From positions 62,001 through 126,000 of the forward strand of contig JAFGAL010000002.1 in the NCBI GenBank assembly GCA_016933695.1: a stretch of 64,000 nucleotides of DNA. Reading direction: 5' to 3'. A model generated the notes under the pieces. It searched no databases, was not told the DNA's origin, and was given only the letters and a program-made list of their open reading frames with translations. The translations under genes and the position numbers were made by a program. How positions within the stretch are numbered: the first letter of the stretch is position 1; every line of letters begins with the position of its first letter. The DNA is from Candidatus Zixiibacteriota bacterium (GTDB lineage Bacteria; Zixibacteria; MSB-5A5; GN15; PGXB01). Of the stretch, positions 8,294-17,497 are shown piece by piece.

Positions 8294-10036
8294 TCAATCC
8301 CGCCGTTTGATCAGTTCGAATATTTCGGTTTCCAGACGTTTCGCGGTGGTTTCATCGCCGGTTTTCTCGGCTTCTTTTAATTCACCCTTGAGTTTGTCAA
8401 TTAGCTGTTCGCGTTTGAATCCGGCAATCTTTTTCGCGATTCCCTTGATGGTCGCCGCGATATTATGGCCTTCCCAGTCTTTCACCGCCAGCGATGAAAA
8501 CGCGGCCCGGAGTTTATTATTCTCCAGATGATCCAAAAGCACCGATTCGGAAATCGTCCCCAGTTTTTTATATATCCCGATCACCGCCGAATACAAACTA
8601 CCCATTGTTTCGGATTTGAAATCATCGGCCGCTATTTTCTCGTGAATGCTGTCGATGTATTCGGGATAATGAACGATCAGGCCGATCAAATCCTGCTCAA
8701 TATCCGCCACCCGTCCGGGGGGGGCGCTTTGGCCGACCGATTCCGATTGTGATTCGGCTCGTCCTTCCAAAAGATCATAAAACGACCGGGGACTGACCCG
8801 CAGACGTTCAGCGGCGGCGGTGATCAGCAGATCGCGGCGGGTTTTATCGCCGATTTTACCCGCCAGTACGGCCATCTCTTTGATCAGCTTTTCTTTGACA
8901 ATAATCCCGGCCGTGTTCAGATCGACCTGCTGCAGTCTAAAATCAAGGTATTCCACCGCATTTTCCCGGGTTGCCAGAATGGCATCGGCACCGCCTTTCA
9001 CCGCCAGCGAGTCGGGATCATCCCCATCCGGTGCCTGCATGATCCGCACCTCCAGCCCGGCATCGTAGAGCGTATCCACCGAGCGCATTGCGGCTTTCAT
9101 TCCGGCGGAGTCGGAATCGAAAAACAAGCAGGCGGTATCGGCGAAATGCGCCAGCATACGCGCCTGTTGCAGGGTGAACGCCGTCCCCGACGACGCCACG
9201 GTGTTGGTAATCCCCACCTGATGGAGCATGATAACATCGAAATACCCCTCGACCACGATGACTTCGTTTTGGCGGCGGATTTCATTGCGGGAGAAATTCA
9301 GGCCATAGAGGACGTTGCTCTTATTGTAAAGCGGGGTTTCAGGAGAATTCATGTATTTGGCCGGTTCGCCCTTTTTCAATGCCCGGCCGCCGAAGGCAAT
9401 CGGTTTGCCGCTTTGATTGAAAATGGGAATCATCAGTCTCTGGCGAAATCGGTCGAAATACGAATCGCGTTTGTCGGAATGAATGATCAATCCCGCCCGT
9501 TCCAAATCCGTATGAAACAGGTCTTTTTTTAGGGCATACTTCAGAAGACCATCCCATTCCTCCCCGGCCAGGCCGAGCTGGAAAAACGAAAGAGAGTCAT
9601 CATTCAGGTTTCGGACGTTTTTCAGGTAGTGCATGATCTTGTCGCGATAGCGATCGGAAAACAGCAATTCCCGGTAATAATCCATCGCCACTTGATGCGC
9701 GTAGTGCAGGCGATCGAGATCATCGCGCCGCGCGCTGTCGCCGCGCTTTTCCTCGATACGAATCCCCGCTCGCTGGGCCAGATAACGCACCGCTTCGATA
9801 AAAGTCATGTGCTCATGTTCCATCAGGAAGTTGAACACATTGCCGCTCGCGCCGCATCCGAAACAGTGGTAAATCTGCTTTTCCGGCGCAACCGAAAACG
9901 ACGGGGTTTTTTCGACATGAAACGGGCACACCGCGAAGTAATTGCGTCCCCGTTTTTTCAGGCGTAGGTACTGGCTGAGTAAATCGACGATGTCTGTCGC
10001 CTGGCGAACCTGTTCAATGGCATCCTGAGATATCAT
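8294..10036 (-). CDS. dnaG: DNA primase DnaG
   Basis: 580 residues. The N-terminal zinc-binding domain shows CPFHVEKTPSF and CFGCGASG (Cys-His-Cys-Cys set at about residues 38-64), followed by the RNA polymerase core and a TOPRIM domain with VVEGYFDVIMLHQVG near 260 and DSDSAGMKA near 305. The C-terminal 170 residues correspond to the helicase-interaction domain, preceded by a short Ser/Gln-rich linker around 423-440. It primes lagging-strand synthesis together with DnaB. Only 6 nt separate it from mutS2. In many bacteria dnaG sits between rpsU and rpoD; here rpsU is nearby but rpoD is not. Confidence 0.97.
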   Translation of the reverse strand: MISQDAIEQVRQATDIVDLLSQYLRLKKRGRNYFAVCPFHVEKTPSFSVAPEKQIYHCFGCGASGNVFNFLMEHEHMTFIEAVRYLAQRAGIRIEEKRGDSARRDDLDRLHYAHQVAMDYYRELLFSDRYRDKIMHYLKNVRNLNDDSLSFFQLGLAGEEWDGLLKYALKKDLFHTDLERAGLIIHSDKRDSYFDRFRQRLMIPIFNQSGKPIAFGGRALKKGEPAKYMNSPETPLYNKSNVLYGLNFSRNEIRRQNEVIVVEGYFDVIMLHQVGITNTVASSGTAFTLQQARMLAHFADTACLFFDSDSAGMKAAMRSVDTLYDAGLEVRIMQAPDGDDPDSLAVKGGADAILATRENAVEYLDFRLQQVDLNTAGIIVKEKLIKEMAVLAGKIGDKTRRDLLITAAAERLRVSPRSFYDLLEGRAESQSESVGQSAPPGRVADIEQDLIGLIVHYPEYIDSIHEKIAADDFKSETMGSLYSAVIGIYKKLGTISESVLLDHLENNKLRAAFSSLAVKDWEGHNIAATIKGIAKKIAGFKREQLIDKLKGELKEAEKTGDETTAKRLETEIFELIKRRD

Positions 10037-10042
10037 GATCGT

Positions 10043-12409
10043 CTATTTCAGTTTGACCACCGTCACCCCGGCGCCGCCCTCGTTCCAGTTGCCGAGGCGG
10101 ATCGAATCCACCGCGGCATGTTCCTTGAGGAACACGGTCATGGCTTTGCGCAGGGCACCGGTTCCCTTGCCGTGCACGACATAGATCTGTCGTAAACCGG
10201 AGATGACCGCCGAATCGAGAAACTTGTCCATCGCCTCGCGGGCCTCTTCGACCGTCATGCCGCGCAGGTTGATCTCCGGTCCGGAGGATTCCATATCCTG
10301 AAGGCCGGACGCACCTCCGGCCGGTTTTGGTGATTGTGACGATTTCGTTCCGAGCTTTTTCATCGAATCCGATGATACCGTCACCAGCACGTTGCCGACC
10401 CGGATTTTGGCGCGTCCATCGGAGAGCAGTTCGACAATTTCGCCCTCCTGTTTGAGTGATTCCGCCCAGACCATGTCGCCGACGGTCGGTGTTTCCGACG
10501 GCATCGTTTTCGCCTCCTGTTTCTTTTTCAACTGGTCGTGCCGTTTCGCGGCGTTTTCCAGAAAGCGATGGGCATCTTTCACAGACTCTTTCGAGGCCTG
10601 GCTTTCCCTGATATTTTTTACCAGCTTTTCGACTTCCAGCCGCGACTCGGTCAGCAGGATTTCCATTTCCTTAAGTGAATCCCGTCGGGATTCATCGATT
10701 TCGTTATTCAGTTTCTCCGTTTGCGCCCGATAGTATTCTTCCAGTTGCGCGACGTTTTTCAGCCGATCCTCCAGCGCCGCCTTGTCGGTACGAAGCGTTG
10801 CCAGTTCGCTTTCCAGTGAGTCGATCAGTCCGGTCAGCGAGCGTTCCCCCTTGCCGAGCAGTTCCGAAGCGTGCTTGCCGATATCGGCAGGCATTCCCAG
10901 CCGCTGGGCGATCTCCACCGCGTACGACGCCCCCGGAATGCCGATGAGCAATCGATAGGTCGGTTTGAGTGAGGCCCGGTCGAATTCGAACGACGCGTTT
11001 TCCATTTCGGGATTCGTCATCGGAAGGGTTTTCAACTGCGAATAATGGGTCGTGACAATCACTTTCGCCTTGCGGCGAACCAATTCCAGTAAAATCGACT
11101 CGGCCAGCGCCGCGCCCTCCTTGGGATCGGTTCCCGCGCCGATTTCATCGAGAAGGATCAGCGCGTTCGGGCCGGAATGACGAACCGCATAGACAATCTG
11201 ACGGATATGCGATGAAAACGTGGACAGCGACAATTCAATCGATTGTTCGTCGCCGATATCCGCGAGGATATTTTCGAAAATGCCGATCTCGGTGTGTTCA
11301 TCGACCGGGATATGCAGACCCGACTGCACCATCAGAATCAGCAGGCCGATGGTTTTCAGCATGACCGTTTTTCCGCCGGTGTTCGGTCCGGTGATAATCA
11401 ATGCCAGACGGCCGCTGTCAAGCGCGAGATCATTGCCGACGATGGTGCTTTTATCCCCGACATAGTACAACAGCAGGGGATGGCGGGCGTTGCGCAGATC
11501 AAATCGGCTTTTGCCGACAATGCGCGGTTCCGCGGAATCGGTTTTGATCGAAAGGTTGGCGGAGGCGTGGATGATATCCAGGGTTCCGATAATATCGACA
11601 TTCGCCAGCAGACGATCCGCGGCTTCTCCGACCATCGCGGTCAGCTTGCGCAGGATACGGTCGATCTCCAGCCGTTCCTGTTGGAACAGTTGTCCCAGCT
11701 GGTTGTTCATCTCGACCGTTTCATTCGGCTCGATATACAAGGTCGCGCCGGACTGCGACCGGTCATGCACGATACCGGCATCCTGGCGGAATTGCCCCGA
11801 CAGGACCGGGATCACATAGCGACCGTCGCGCTGGGTGACCATGTCATCCTGCCAACCGGGTGTCTTCTGCCGTTCCGACAGGATATTCTCCAGGCGATGA
11901 ATGATCCGCCGTCGCATACTGCCGATATCGGCGCGAACCTGTTTCAGCAATGATGATGCACTGTCCTTGATGCTTCCGTCATGGTCGATCGATTTTTCGA
12001 TTGCCGTGCGCAATTCGGGAAAGGGATGCAGTTTGACCAGATACGGAGCAATCAGCGGGAAATTGTCCCGCTCCTCTTTGGCGTAATTATGCAGACTGCC
12101 GGAGACCTCGATGAGTTCCCTGACCGCCAGCAAATCCATCGGCTCGACGAATATCCCCTCGGTGCGCGACTTGCGCAACACCTCGCTGATATCATCCAGC
12201 CGGTACAACGGAAATGCCTGTCCGAAACGGACAATGTCGCGCATTTGTGATACTTCCGCCAGTTTGATGCGAATCCATTCGGCGTCGTTCGACGGCGCGA
12301 TATCATCGGTTTTCGCCACGCCGTACCGGGTCAGGCATAATCCCCTGAGAATATCAATTATCTTGTGATACTCCAGAACCTCGAGGGAATGTTCATCAAA
12401 CGATGTCAT
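10043..12409 (-). CDS. mutS2: Endonuclease MutS2
   Basis: 788 residues from MTSFDEHSLEVLEYHKI, with AGGAAAG upstream; the longer frame to 12478 would cross a terminator. Domains in order: MutS-like core and clamp (about 1-300), ATPase with Walker A TGPNTGGKTVMLKT near 336 and LILLDEIGAGTDP near 417, a coiled coil (about 515-640), a KOW/SH3-like segment, and the C-terminal Smr nuclease domain with INLRGMT and VVHGKGTGALR (about 710-788). MutS2 acts on branched DNA and on collided ribosomes rather than in mismatch repair. First gene of the mutS2-dnaG-recN group. Confidence 0.97.
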   Translation of the reverse strand: MTSFDEHSLEVLEYHKIIDILRGLCLTRYGVAKTDDIAPSNDAEWIRIKLAEVSQMRDIVRFGQAFPLYRLDDISEVLRKSRTEGIFVEPMDLLAVRELIEVSGSLHNYAKEERDNFPLIAPYLVKLHPFPELRTAIEKSIDHDGSIKDSASSLLKQVRADIGSMRRRIIHRLENILSERQKTPGWQDDMVTQRDGRYVIPVLSGQFRQDAGIVHDRSQSGATLYIEPNETVEMNNQLGQLFQQERLEIDRILRKLTAMVGEAADRLLANVDIIGTLDIIHASANLSIKTDSAEPRIVGKSRFDLRNARHPLLLYYVGDKSTIVGNDLALDSGRLALIITGPNTGGKTVMLKTIGLLILMVQSGLHIPVDEHTEIGIFENILADIGDEQSIELSLSTFSSHIRQIVYAVRHSGPNALILLDEIGAGTDPKEGAALAESILLELVRRKAKVIVTTHYSQLKTLPMTNPEMENASFEFDRASLKPTYRLLIGIPGASYAVEIAQRLGMPADIGKHASELLGKGERSLTGLIDSLESELATLRTDKAALEDRLKNVAQLEEYYRAQTEKLNNEIDESRRDSLKEMEILLTESRLEVEKLVKNIRESQASKESVKDAHRFLENAAKRHDQLKKKQEAKTMPSETPTVGDMVWAESLKQEGEIVELLSDGRAKIRVGNVLVTVSSDSMKKLGTKSSQSPKPAGGASGLQDMESSGPEINLRGMTVEEAREAMDKFLDSAVISGLRQIYVVHGKGTGALRKAMTVFLKEHAAVDSIRLGNWNEGGAGVTVVKLK

Positions 12410-12426
12410 GATCTTTCCTGTACTAT

Positions 12427-12449
12427 AAAAAAGCCGGTTTACACCGGCT
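12427..12449 (-). terminator. Intrinsic terminator between cvpA and mutS2
   Basis: On the minus strand AGCCGGT and ACCGGCT form a 7-bp stem with a 4-nt loop, directly followed by six T residues. It is about 40 nt after the cvpA stop and its T-run ends only 17 nt before the mutS2 ATG, leaving no room for a mutS2 promoter after it. Confidence 0.75.
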
Positions 12450-12489
12450 CTAATATACGAATCAATCGGGAAATTCAAAACAGCATATT

Positions 12490-13131
12490 CTACATATTCG
12501 GGCTGGAAGTGCCGAAAAAGCGATCGATCTGGTAAATAACCCGATACACCTGCTCGCGGTCTCCCTCGCTGAAATCGAATTGCGGTGATGATCCCGATGA
12601 CGGCTGATACAGTAAAGTTCGCTCCACCTTCTCCATGAAATCGGCATTTCTCGGATGCAATCCCGAGGACCCTTCGTACAACAGCGGCAGGGTGCGGGCG
12701 AATGTCGGTCCGAGGAAGGACTCCCCGAAATCGGTGTAAAACCGTTCCGGCATCGGCATCAAAAAGACAACGAAAACCACGAAGCTGATAATCACCCAGC
12801 CGCGCAGGGCACCGACCAGTGCGCCGCCGAGCTGGTCTTTCTTGCCGAGTTTCTGGAGATTGGCAATCTTGTAAAAAACCATCCCCAGCAGTTTAAAGAC
12901 CGCATAGACCAGCGCCAGCAGGATGACAAACGCAATAATGGCGGTCACCAGCGGAGAACCGCCGAGGACATCGTATACCTTGATGGCAATAACATCGATA
13001 TAATTGACCGAAACGATCACCGTCGCCGTAAGCACGGCCAGCGCCATCAACTCCCGGATCAATCCTTTCCTGGATCCGACGATGATAGCCGCAACGAGAA
13101 GAATCAGCAGTACTATATCTATCCAGTTCAT
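12490..13131 (-). CDS. cvpA: CvpA family inner-membrane protein
   Basis: 213 residues with four predicted membrane helices in the first 150 residues (about 5-25, 30-50, 63-85, 105-125) and a soluble acidic C-terminal tail. The GSRKGLIRELMAL stretch at about 22-34 is typical of CvpA. Members are linked to envelope stress and bile resistance, and in E. coli to colicin V production. Start is preceded by AAGGAG. It lies 49 nt downstream of yqeY and appears to be the last gene of the rpsU transcript, before the terminator. Confidence 0.88.
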   Translation of the reverse strand: MNWIDIVLLILLVAAIIVGSRKGLIRELMALAVLTATVIVSVNYIDVIAIKVYDVLGGSPLVTAIIAFVILLALVYAVFKLLGMVFYKIANLQKLGKKDQLGGALVGALRGWVIISFVVFVVFLMPMPERFYTDFGESFLGPTFARTLPLLYEGSSGLHPRNADFMEKVERTLLYQPSSGSSPQFDFSEGDREQVYRVIYQIDRFFGTSSPNM

Positions 13132-13180
13132 CCCCTTACTCCTTCCCTGGCATATGATCTTTGTTTCCCTGGAAACTCAC

Positions 13181-13630
13181 CTATCGGTCGGCAAGCATGT
13201 CCCGAACGAGCTGATTCACCAGTTTGCCGTCCGCCTTGCCCTTAATGTCAGGCATTAAATGCTTCATGACAAGCCCTATTTTGGCTGGTGAATCCGCCCC
13301 GGTAGCCGCGATTGCGGCACTGATCAACTCGCGCAGTTTATCCTCGGACATCTGCTCCGGCAGATACTCCTCGATAATAGCCAATTCCGACGACTCTTTT
13401 TCCACCAGATCGTTACGGTTGCCGATACGGAACTGTTCAATGGAATCCCGCCGTCTTTTGGCGGCACTCCCCAGCACGGCAACCACGTCCTCGTCGGTGA
13501 GTTCCTCCCCCTTGTCAATCTGATAATATTTGCTATCAGATTTAAGGCCCCGAAGCACCATGACTTTAAGCTTGTCACCGCTCTTCAGGGCCGTAATCAA
13601 ATCCTTATCAATACGCTTCAGGAGACTCAT
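13181..13630 (-). CDS. yqeY: GatB/YqeY domain protein
   Basis: 149 residues matching the stand-alone YqeY family: MSLLKRIDKDLITALKSGDKLKVMVLR-like helical start, the RRRDSIEQF motif near 77, the ELAIIEEYLPEQMS segment near 102-115, and the C-terminal IKGKADGKLVNQLV pattern. This helical domain is also found as the tRNA-binding tail of GatB; stand-alone function is unclear. It begins 6 nt after rpsU, an order conserved in many bacteria (rpsU-yqeY). Confidence 0.96.
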   Translation of the reverse strand: MSLLKRIDKDLITALKSGDKLKVMVLRGLKSDSKYYQIDKGEELTDEDVVAVLGSAAKRRRDSIEQFRIGNRNDLVEKESSELAIIEEYLPEQMSEDKLRELISAAIAATGADSPAKIGLVMKHLMPDIKGKADGKLVNQLVRDMLADR

Positions 13631-13636
13631 AGGCTC

Positions 13637-13831
13637 CTAAATATCCGACTGTTGCAACTTCCGCATTTTGCGTTTCGCTGCATTCAATTTTCTCTTGCGC
13701 CGTTCAGACGGCTTTTCAAAATGCTGATGCTTTTTTATATCAGATAAAATGCCGGTCTTCTCGCAAAACTTATTGAAGCGGCGAAGGGCCTTTTCAAAGG
13801 ATTCATCATCGCGAACCCTAACGCCTGTCAT
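13637..13831 (-). CDS. rpsU: 30S ribosomal protein S21
   Basis: 64 residues: an N-terminal [18 protein letters not shown] segment followed by a highly basic tail ([19 protein letters not shown]). S21 is a small-subunit protein that helps base-pairing between mRNA and 16S rRNA. A near-perfect Shine-Dalgarno AAAGGAGG lies 7 nt before the ATG and a strong promoter lies about 55 nt upstream, consistent with high expression. First gene of the rpsU-yqeY-cvpA unit. Confidence 0.97.
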   Translation of the reverse strand: MTGVRVRDDESFEKALRRFNKFCEKTGILSDIKKHQHFEKPSERRKRKLNAAKRKMRKLQQSDI

Positions 13832-13882
13832 TCACACCCCTCCTTTCATACGTTAAAATTGTTAGTATTTTCTTACTATTAC

Positions 13883-13910
13883 AGTATAGCATTTCCATAA
13901 TCAATGTCAA
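13883..13910 (-). promoter_or_regulatory. Sigma-70 promoter of rpsU
   Basis: On the minus strand a perfect -35 TTGACA and a -10 TATACT are separated by 16 nt. The predicted start would give a leader of about 45 nt ending in the strong rpsU ribosome site. Confidence 0.8.
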
Positions 13911-13943
13911 TAAAATAATTTAGAGCGAATCGACGATGGAATA

Positions 13944-14288
13944 TCAACGCCCGGATCGGCCCTCGAGTTCCAGATTTCGACGGGCGTTTGACATTATATG
14001 AAAATGCAAATGGTCGATAATCTGGCCGGCCGAAGCACCGTTATTGAGAACCAGGCGGAAATTGTCCTCGATATCCAGGCGCCGGGTAACCTCTCGAACG
14101 GTCGCCAGCAATTGCCCCAACAGTTCGTCGGAGACCTCCGCCAGCCGCTCGACATGGGCTTTCGGGCACACCAGCAGATGAATTGCGGCTCTGGGGATGA
14201 TGTCCTCAAAGACGATAACGGTGTCGTTTTCGAGAAAAACCCGCGCCGGGCGGGTATTGGCGCTGATCTGGCAAAACGGACAATGCAT
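13944..14288 (-). CDS. HIT family nucleotide-binding protein (HinT-like)
   Basis: A 114-residue histidine-triad hydrolase. It starts MHCPFCQIS, the usual HinT beginning with a CxxC that can bind zinc, and ends with the triad HLHFHIMS at about residues 98-105. Such enzymes cleave adenosine phosphoramidates and related nucleotides. The frame is open to 14369 through an alternative TTG codon, but the extra 27 residues are not family-like; the ATG start has no good ribosome site, so the start remains uncertain. Divergent from motA. Confidence 0.85.
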   Translation of the reverse strand: MHCPFCQISANTRPARVFLENDTVIVFEDIIPRAAIHLLVCPKAHVERLAEVSDELLGQLLATVREVTRRLDIEDNFRLVLNNGASAGQIIDHLHFHIMSNARRNLELEGRSGR

Positions 14289-14446
14289 ATCCGCCAATAA
14301 AGCGATTTTCGGTCTTTCCGCCACTGTTTTTCCATTCGGTCCGCGGTCCGGTTGTATAGAATCCGGCAAAAATGACGATAATTAGGATAATCCACAAGCT
14401 CTGAAAGGGTTAGAGGGAATAATACTGGCTAGGAGGGCTCCTCAAC

Positions 14447-15307
14447 ATGATTGCCATTGTCGGCTTGATTATCGTTATGGGTTCGGTCATTGGTGGCTTT
14501 ATTCTGGCCAAGGGCCATCTTATGGTTCTGGTCCAGCCGTCGGAATTTCTGATCATCGGGGGCGCCGCTATCGGTTCCATGCTGGTCATGGCACCGATGA
14601 AAACGCTGAAAGGAATATTCTCTCAGTTATTGAAAATCCTCGGTTCCGGCCCCTCCAAGAAAACCTACATCGAGCTGTTGGTGATGATGTATGAACTGTT
14701 CAATGTCGCGCGCAAGGACGGTCTGGTCGGACTGGAATCGCACGTGGAAAATCCCGATAAAAGCTCGGTCATTACCAAATATCCCTACTTCCTGAAAAAC
14801 CACCATGCCTTGAATTTCCTGGCCGACACCATGCGCCTGATTATCATGGGCGGCATTCCGGAACATGATCTGGAAGCCATGATGGATATGGACCTTGAAA
14901 CCCACCACCATGAGGAGATGCAACCCTCCACCACCCTGCAAACCGTCGGCGATTCTCTTCCCGGTCTGGGTATTGTGGCGGCGGTGCTTGGGGTGGTCAT
15001 CACGATGGGCTCCATCGGGGGCGCAGTCGAAGAGGTCGGACATCATGTTGCCGCGGCACTGGTGGGGACGTTTTTGGGTATTCTGCTTTCCTACGGCGTG
15101 GCTTTGCCGCTGGCCAACAAAATCCGTGTCATCAGTGAAACCGAAGGGCATTATTATGTTGTTCTCAAGCAGGCCCTTCTGGCTTTCCATAAAGGCTTTA
15201 CCGCCCAAATCGCGGTTGAATTCGCGCGCCGTGTGATTTCCAACGATGTTCGCCCCAGTTTTGTCGAGGTTGAGGAAGCTTGTCGGGCGGCGAAAAGCGG
15301 TAAATAG
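14447..15307 (+). CDS. motA: Flagellar motor stator protein MotA
   Basis: 286 residues, four membrane helices (about 1-22, 32-50, 165-188, 197-220) and the large cytoplasmic loop with charged residues characteristic of MotA, plus GDSLPGLGIVAAVLGVVITM at the third helix (key PGLG). With MotB it forms the proton channel that drives flagellar rotation. Its ATG is preceded by GGAGGGCTCC, a ribosome site that can itself pair as AGGAG/CTCCT. motB follows 8 nt later. No other flagellar gene is in the window. Confidence 0.95.
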   Translation: MIAIVGLIIVMGSVIGGFILAKGHLMVLVQPSEFLIIGGAAIGSMLVMAPMKTLKGIFSQLLKILGSGPSKKTYIELLVMMYELFNVARKDGLVGLESHVENPDKSSVITKYPYFLKNHHALNFLADTMRLIIMGGIPEHDLEAMMDMDLETHHHEEMQPSTTLQTVGDSLPGLGIVAAVLGVVITMGSIGGAVEEVGHHVAAALVGTFLGILLSYGVALPLANKIRVISETEGHYYVVLKQALLAFHKGFTAQIAVEFARRVISNDVRPSFVEVEEACRAAKSGK

Positions 15308-15315
15308 CATACGCC

Positions 15316-16134
15316 ATGTCTGAAGACAACGAAAAACAAAGCCAGCCGATAATTATCGTTAAGAAGAAGAGCGGCCACGGCGGTCATCACGGCGGCGCCT
15401 GGAAGGTGGCGTATGCTGATTTCGTGACCGCAATGATGGCATTCTTCTTGGTGATGTGGATTCTCTCGCAATCCGATAATGTCAAAGAGGCCGTGCAAGG
15501 ATATTTCCAGGATCCGGTCGGATTCATGAAAAGCTCCGGCAAGGGGCTAATGGACGGAAGCAGTTCGCCGTTAAAAACCCGACTGAAACAACAGGCCGAT
15601 GTGTCATCGAACGTGAAAGACAATCTTCAGGCGCTAACCCAAACTGCACAGAAAATCCGTGATGCCATCGACCAGATGCCGGAAATCGGCAAATTGAAAG
15701 ATTTTGTGGATGTTGAGCTTATCCCCGAAGGACTTCGGATCGAACTGGCCGAGGTTTCCACCAATCCGGATTCCACCAATTTCTTTGATATGGGAAGTTC
15801 CCGTCTCAAACCGATTTCACAATTGATCCTGACCGCAATCTCAAAAGAACTGCGTCTGCTTCCCAATCGCATTGTTCTTGAGGGACATACCGACCGCACC
15901 CCGTTCACCAGCAAAACCGGAATGACCAACTGGGAGCTTTCCGCGGACCGCGCCAATAGCGCCCGGCGGTACATGGAAAACGCCGGCCTGCGCGACGGAC
16001 AGGTCGTGGAAATCCGCGGGTATGCCGACAAATACCTTAAATTCCCGGATAAGCCTAACGATCCGCGCAATCGTCGCATCGCCATAATCGTCCTCCACGA
16101 GGAATTGACCCAGCGTTACAGCCTGGCCGAATAA
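15316..16134 (+). CDS. motB: Flagellar motor protein MotB
   Basis: 272 residues with the MotB N-terminal signature: basic and His-rich start, then GGAWKVAYADFVTAMMAFF at about residues 29-47 carrying the proton-binding aspartate (ADF), one membrane helix, a plug/linker region, and a C-terminal OmpA-like peptidoglycan-binding domain (LEGHTDRTPF near 190; LSADRANSARRYM near 213; GYADKYL near 236). It anchors the stator to the cell wall. Second gene of the motAB pair. Confidence 0.96.
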   Translation: MSEDNEKQSQPIIIVKKKSGHGGHHGGAWKVAYADFVTAMMAFFLVMWILSQSDNVKEAVQGYFQDPVGFMKSSGKGLMDGSSSPLKTRLKQQADVSSNVKDNLQALTQTAQKIRDAIDQMPEIGKLKDFVDVELIPEGLRIELAEVSTNPDSTNFFDMGSSRLKPISQLILTAISKELRLLPNRIVLEGHTDRTPFTSKTGMTNWELSADRANSARRYMENAGLRDGQVVEIRGYADKYLKFPDKPNDPRNRRIAIIVLHEELTQRYSLAE

Positions 16135-16238
16135 ACCGGCCCGATATCACATATCGCATAATCCGCTTGTTTCCAATCGGTCTTCGTATTATCATTGTAG
16201 ATTAGACCACTATTATCAGTAAATACATGGAGGATAGT

Positions 16239-16988
16239 ATGTCCGGCCATTCAAAATGGGCTACTATTAAGCGTAAGAAAGGCAAAGCAGACGCCGAGCG
16301 CGGGCGGATGTTTACCAGACTGATCAAGGAAATCACGGTGGCCGCGCGCGCCGGAGGCGGGGATCCCGATGCCAACCCGCGTCTGCGAACCGCGATCTCC
16401 ACCGCCAAAGGCTCCAATATGCCGCAAGACAATATCACGCGTGCCATCAAAAAAGGTACCGGTGAACTGCCGGGCGTGAGTTATGAAGAAGTTACATATG
16501 AAGGGTACGGTCCGGCGGGCGTTGCGATATACGTGACCGCCCTGACCGACAATAAAAACCGTACCGTCGCCGAAGTGCGTCACCTGTTCTCCAAGTACAA
16601 CGGGAACCTCGGTGAAAACGGCTGTGTGGCATGGATGTTCGACAAAGTCGGCACGATTCAGGTGGAGACGTCGCATTGCGACGAGGATACCCTGATGGAG
16701 ATCGCCCTTGAAGCCGGCGCCACGGATATGTCGATTCAGGGTGACGTGTTTGAGATTCTCACCCCTCCGAACGATCTTGAAACGGTGCGGGCGGCGGTCG
16801 AGGCGAAATCAATCCCGATTGCATCGGCGGAAGTAACCATGGTACCGCAGAACACGATCAAACTGAATGAGAAACAGGCCGAGACCATGATCAAGCTGTA
16901 CGAGGCGCTTGAGGAGCACGATGATATCCAGAACGTTTACGGCAACTTCGATATCGACGATTCGATCATGGAGAAACTGGCGGGATAA
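16239..16988 (+). CDS. yebC: YebC/PmpR family transcriptional/translation regulator
   Basis: 249 residues beginning [18 protein letters not shown], the conserved YebC opening, with [13 protein letters not shown] and [12 protein letters not shown] following. Family members act as transcription regulators (PmpR) and have been tied to ribosome pausing at proline stretches. I chose the ATG at 16239, 6 nt after TGGAGG, over an in-frame ATG 12 nt upstream that overlaps that site. The next gene ruvC follows directly, an arrangement (yebC-ruvC-ruvA-ruvB) conserved across many phyla. Confidence 0.96.
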   Translation: MSGHSKWATIKRKKGKADAERGRMFTRLIKEITVAARAGGGDPDANPRLRTAISTAKGSNMPQDNITRAIKKGTGELPGVSYEEVTYEGYGPAGVAIYVTALTDNKNRTVAEVRHLFSKYNGNLGENGCVAWMFDKVGTIQVETSHCDEDTLMEIALEAGATDMSIQGDVFEILTPPNDLETVRAAVEAKSIPIASAEVTMVPQNTIKLNEKQAETMIKLYEALEEHDDIQNVYGNFDIDDSIMEKLAG

Positions 16989-17014
16989 TGTCGAGAGCGA
17001 CCCGTGAGTCCGCA

Positions 17015-17497
17015 ATGATTATTCTGGGTATTGATCCGGGATTGCACATTACGGGATACAGCATCCTGGAATCGAACGGTCGGGACACCCGCGTCATCGA
17101 GGCGGGGATTATCAGGACCGCTACGAACGACGATTTTGAGAAAAAGCTGAAGGAAATTTACACCGAAACGGAACACATTATCTCGCAATTCAATCCGGAT
17201 TATATTGCGGTCGAGGAGTTGTATTCGCATTACGCTCACCCCAGGACCGCCATTATCATGGGGCATGCCCGGGGGATCGTGTTTTTACAGGCCGCCCGAA
17301 ATGCCATCCCGGTGGTCTCCTATGCCGCGACGCGGATAAAAAAATCGCTGACCGGCAATGGCCGCGCCACCAAGCGGCAGGTGCAAAAGATGGTGACTTC
17401 CCTGCTCAATCTCAAAGACGATCTCTACTCCGCCGACACCGCCGACGCCCTCGCGGTTGCGCTGTGTCACCATAATGCCATGCTGGGGAAACGATGA
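17015..17497 (+). CDS. ruvC: Crossover junction endodeoxyribonuclease RuvC
   Basis: 160 residues starting MIILGIDPGLHITGY, where the first aspartate of the acidic active site sits; VAVEEL-like IAVEELYSHY (Glu near 67) and a C-terminal SADTADALAVALCH supply the rest. It resolves Holliday junctions with RuvAB. An in-frame ATG at 16988 overlaps the yebC stop (TAATG) and would add nine residues; I prefer the internal ATG because family proteins begin at the MIILGID strand. Overlaps ruvA by 4 nt. Confidence 0.96.
   Translation: MIILGIDPGLHITGYSILESNGRDTRVIEAGIIRTATNDDFEKKLKEIYTETEHIISQFNPDYIAVEELYSHYAHPRTAIIMGHARGIVFLQAARNAIPVVSYAATRIKKSLTGNGRATKRQVQKMVTSLLNLKDDLYSADTADALAVALCHHNAMLGKR

Noticed and set aside
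14447-16134. motA-motB considered as TolQR/ExbBD
   Set aside because: The large MotA cytoplasmic loop and the full OmpA-like domain with the AYADFVTAMMAFF motif are MotAB features.
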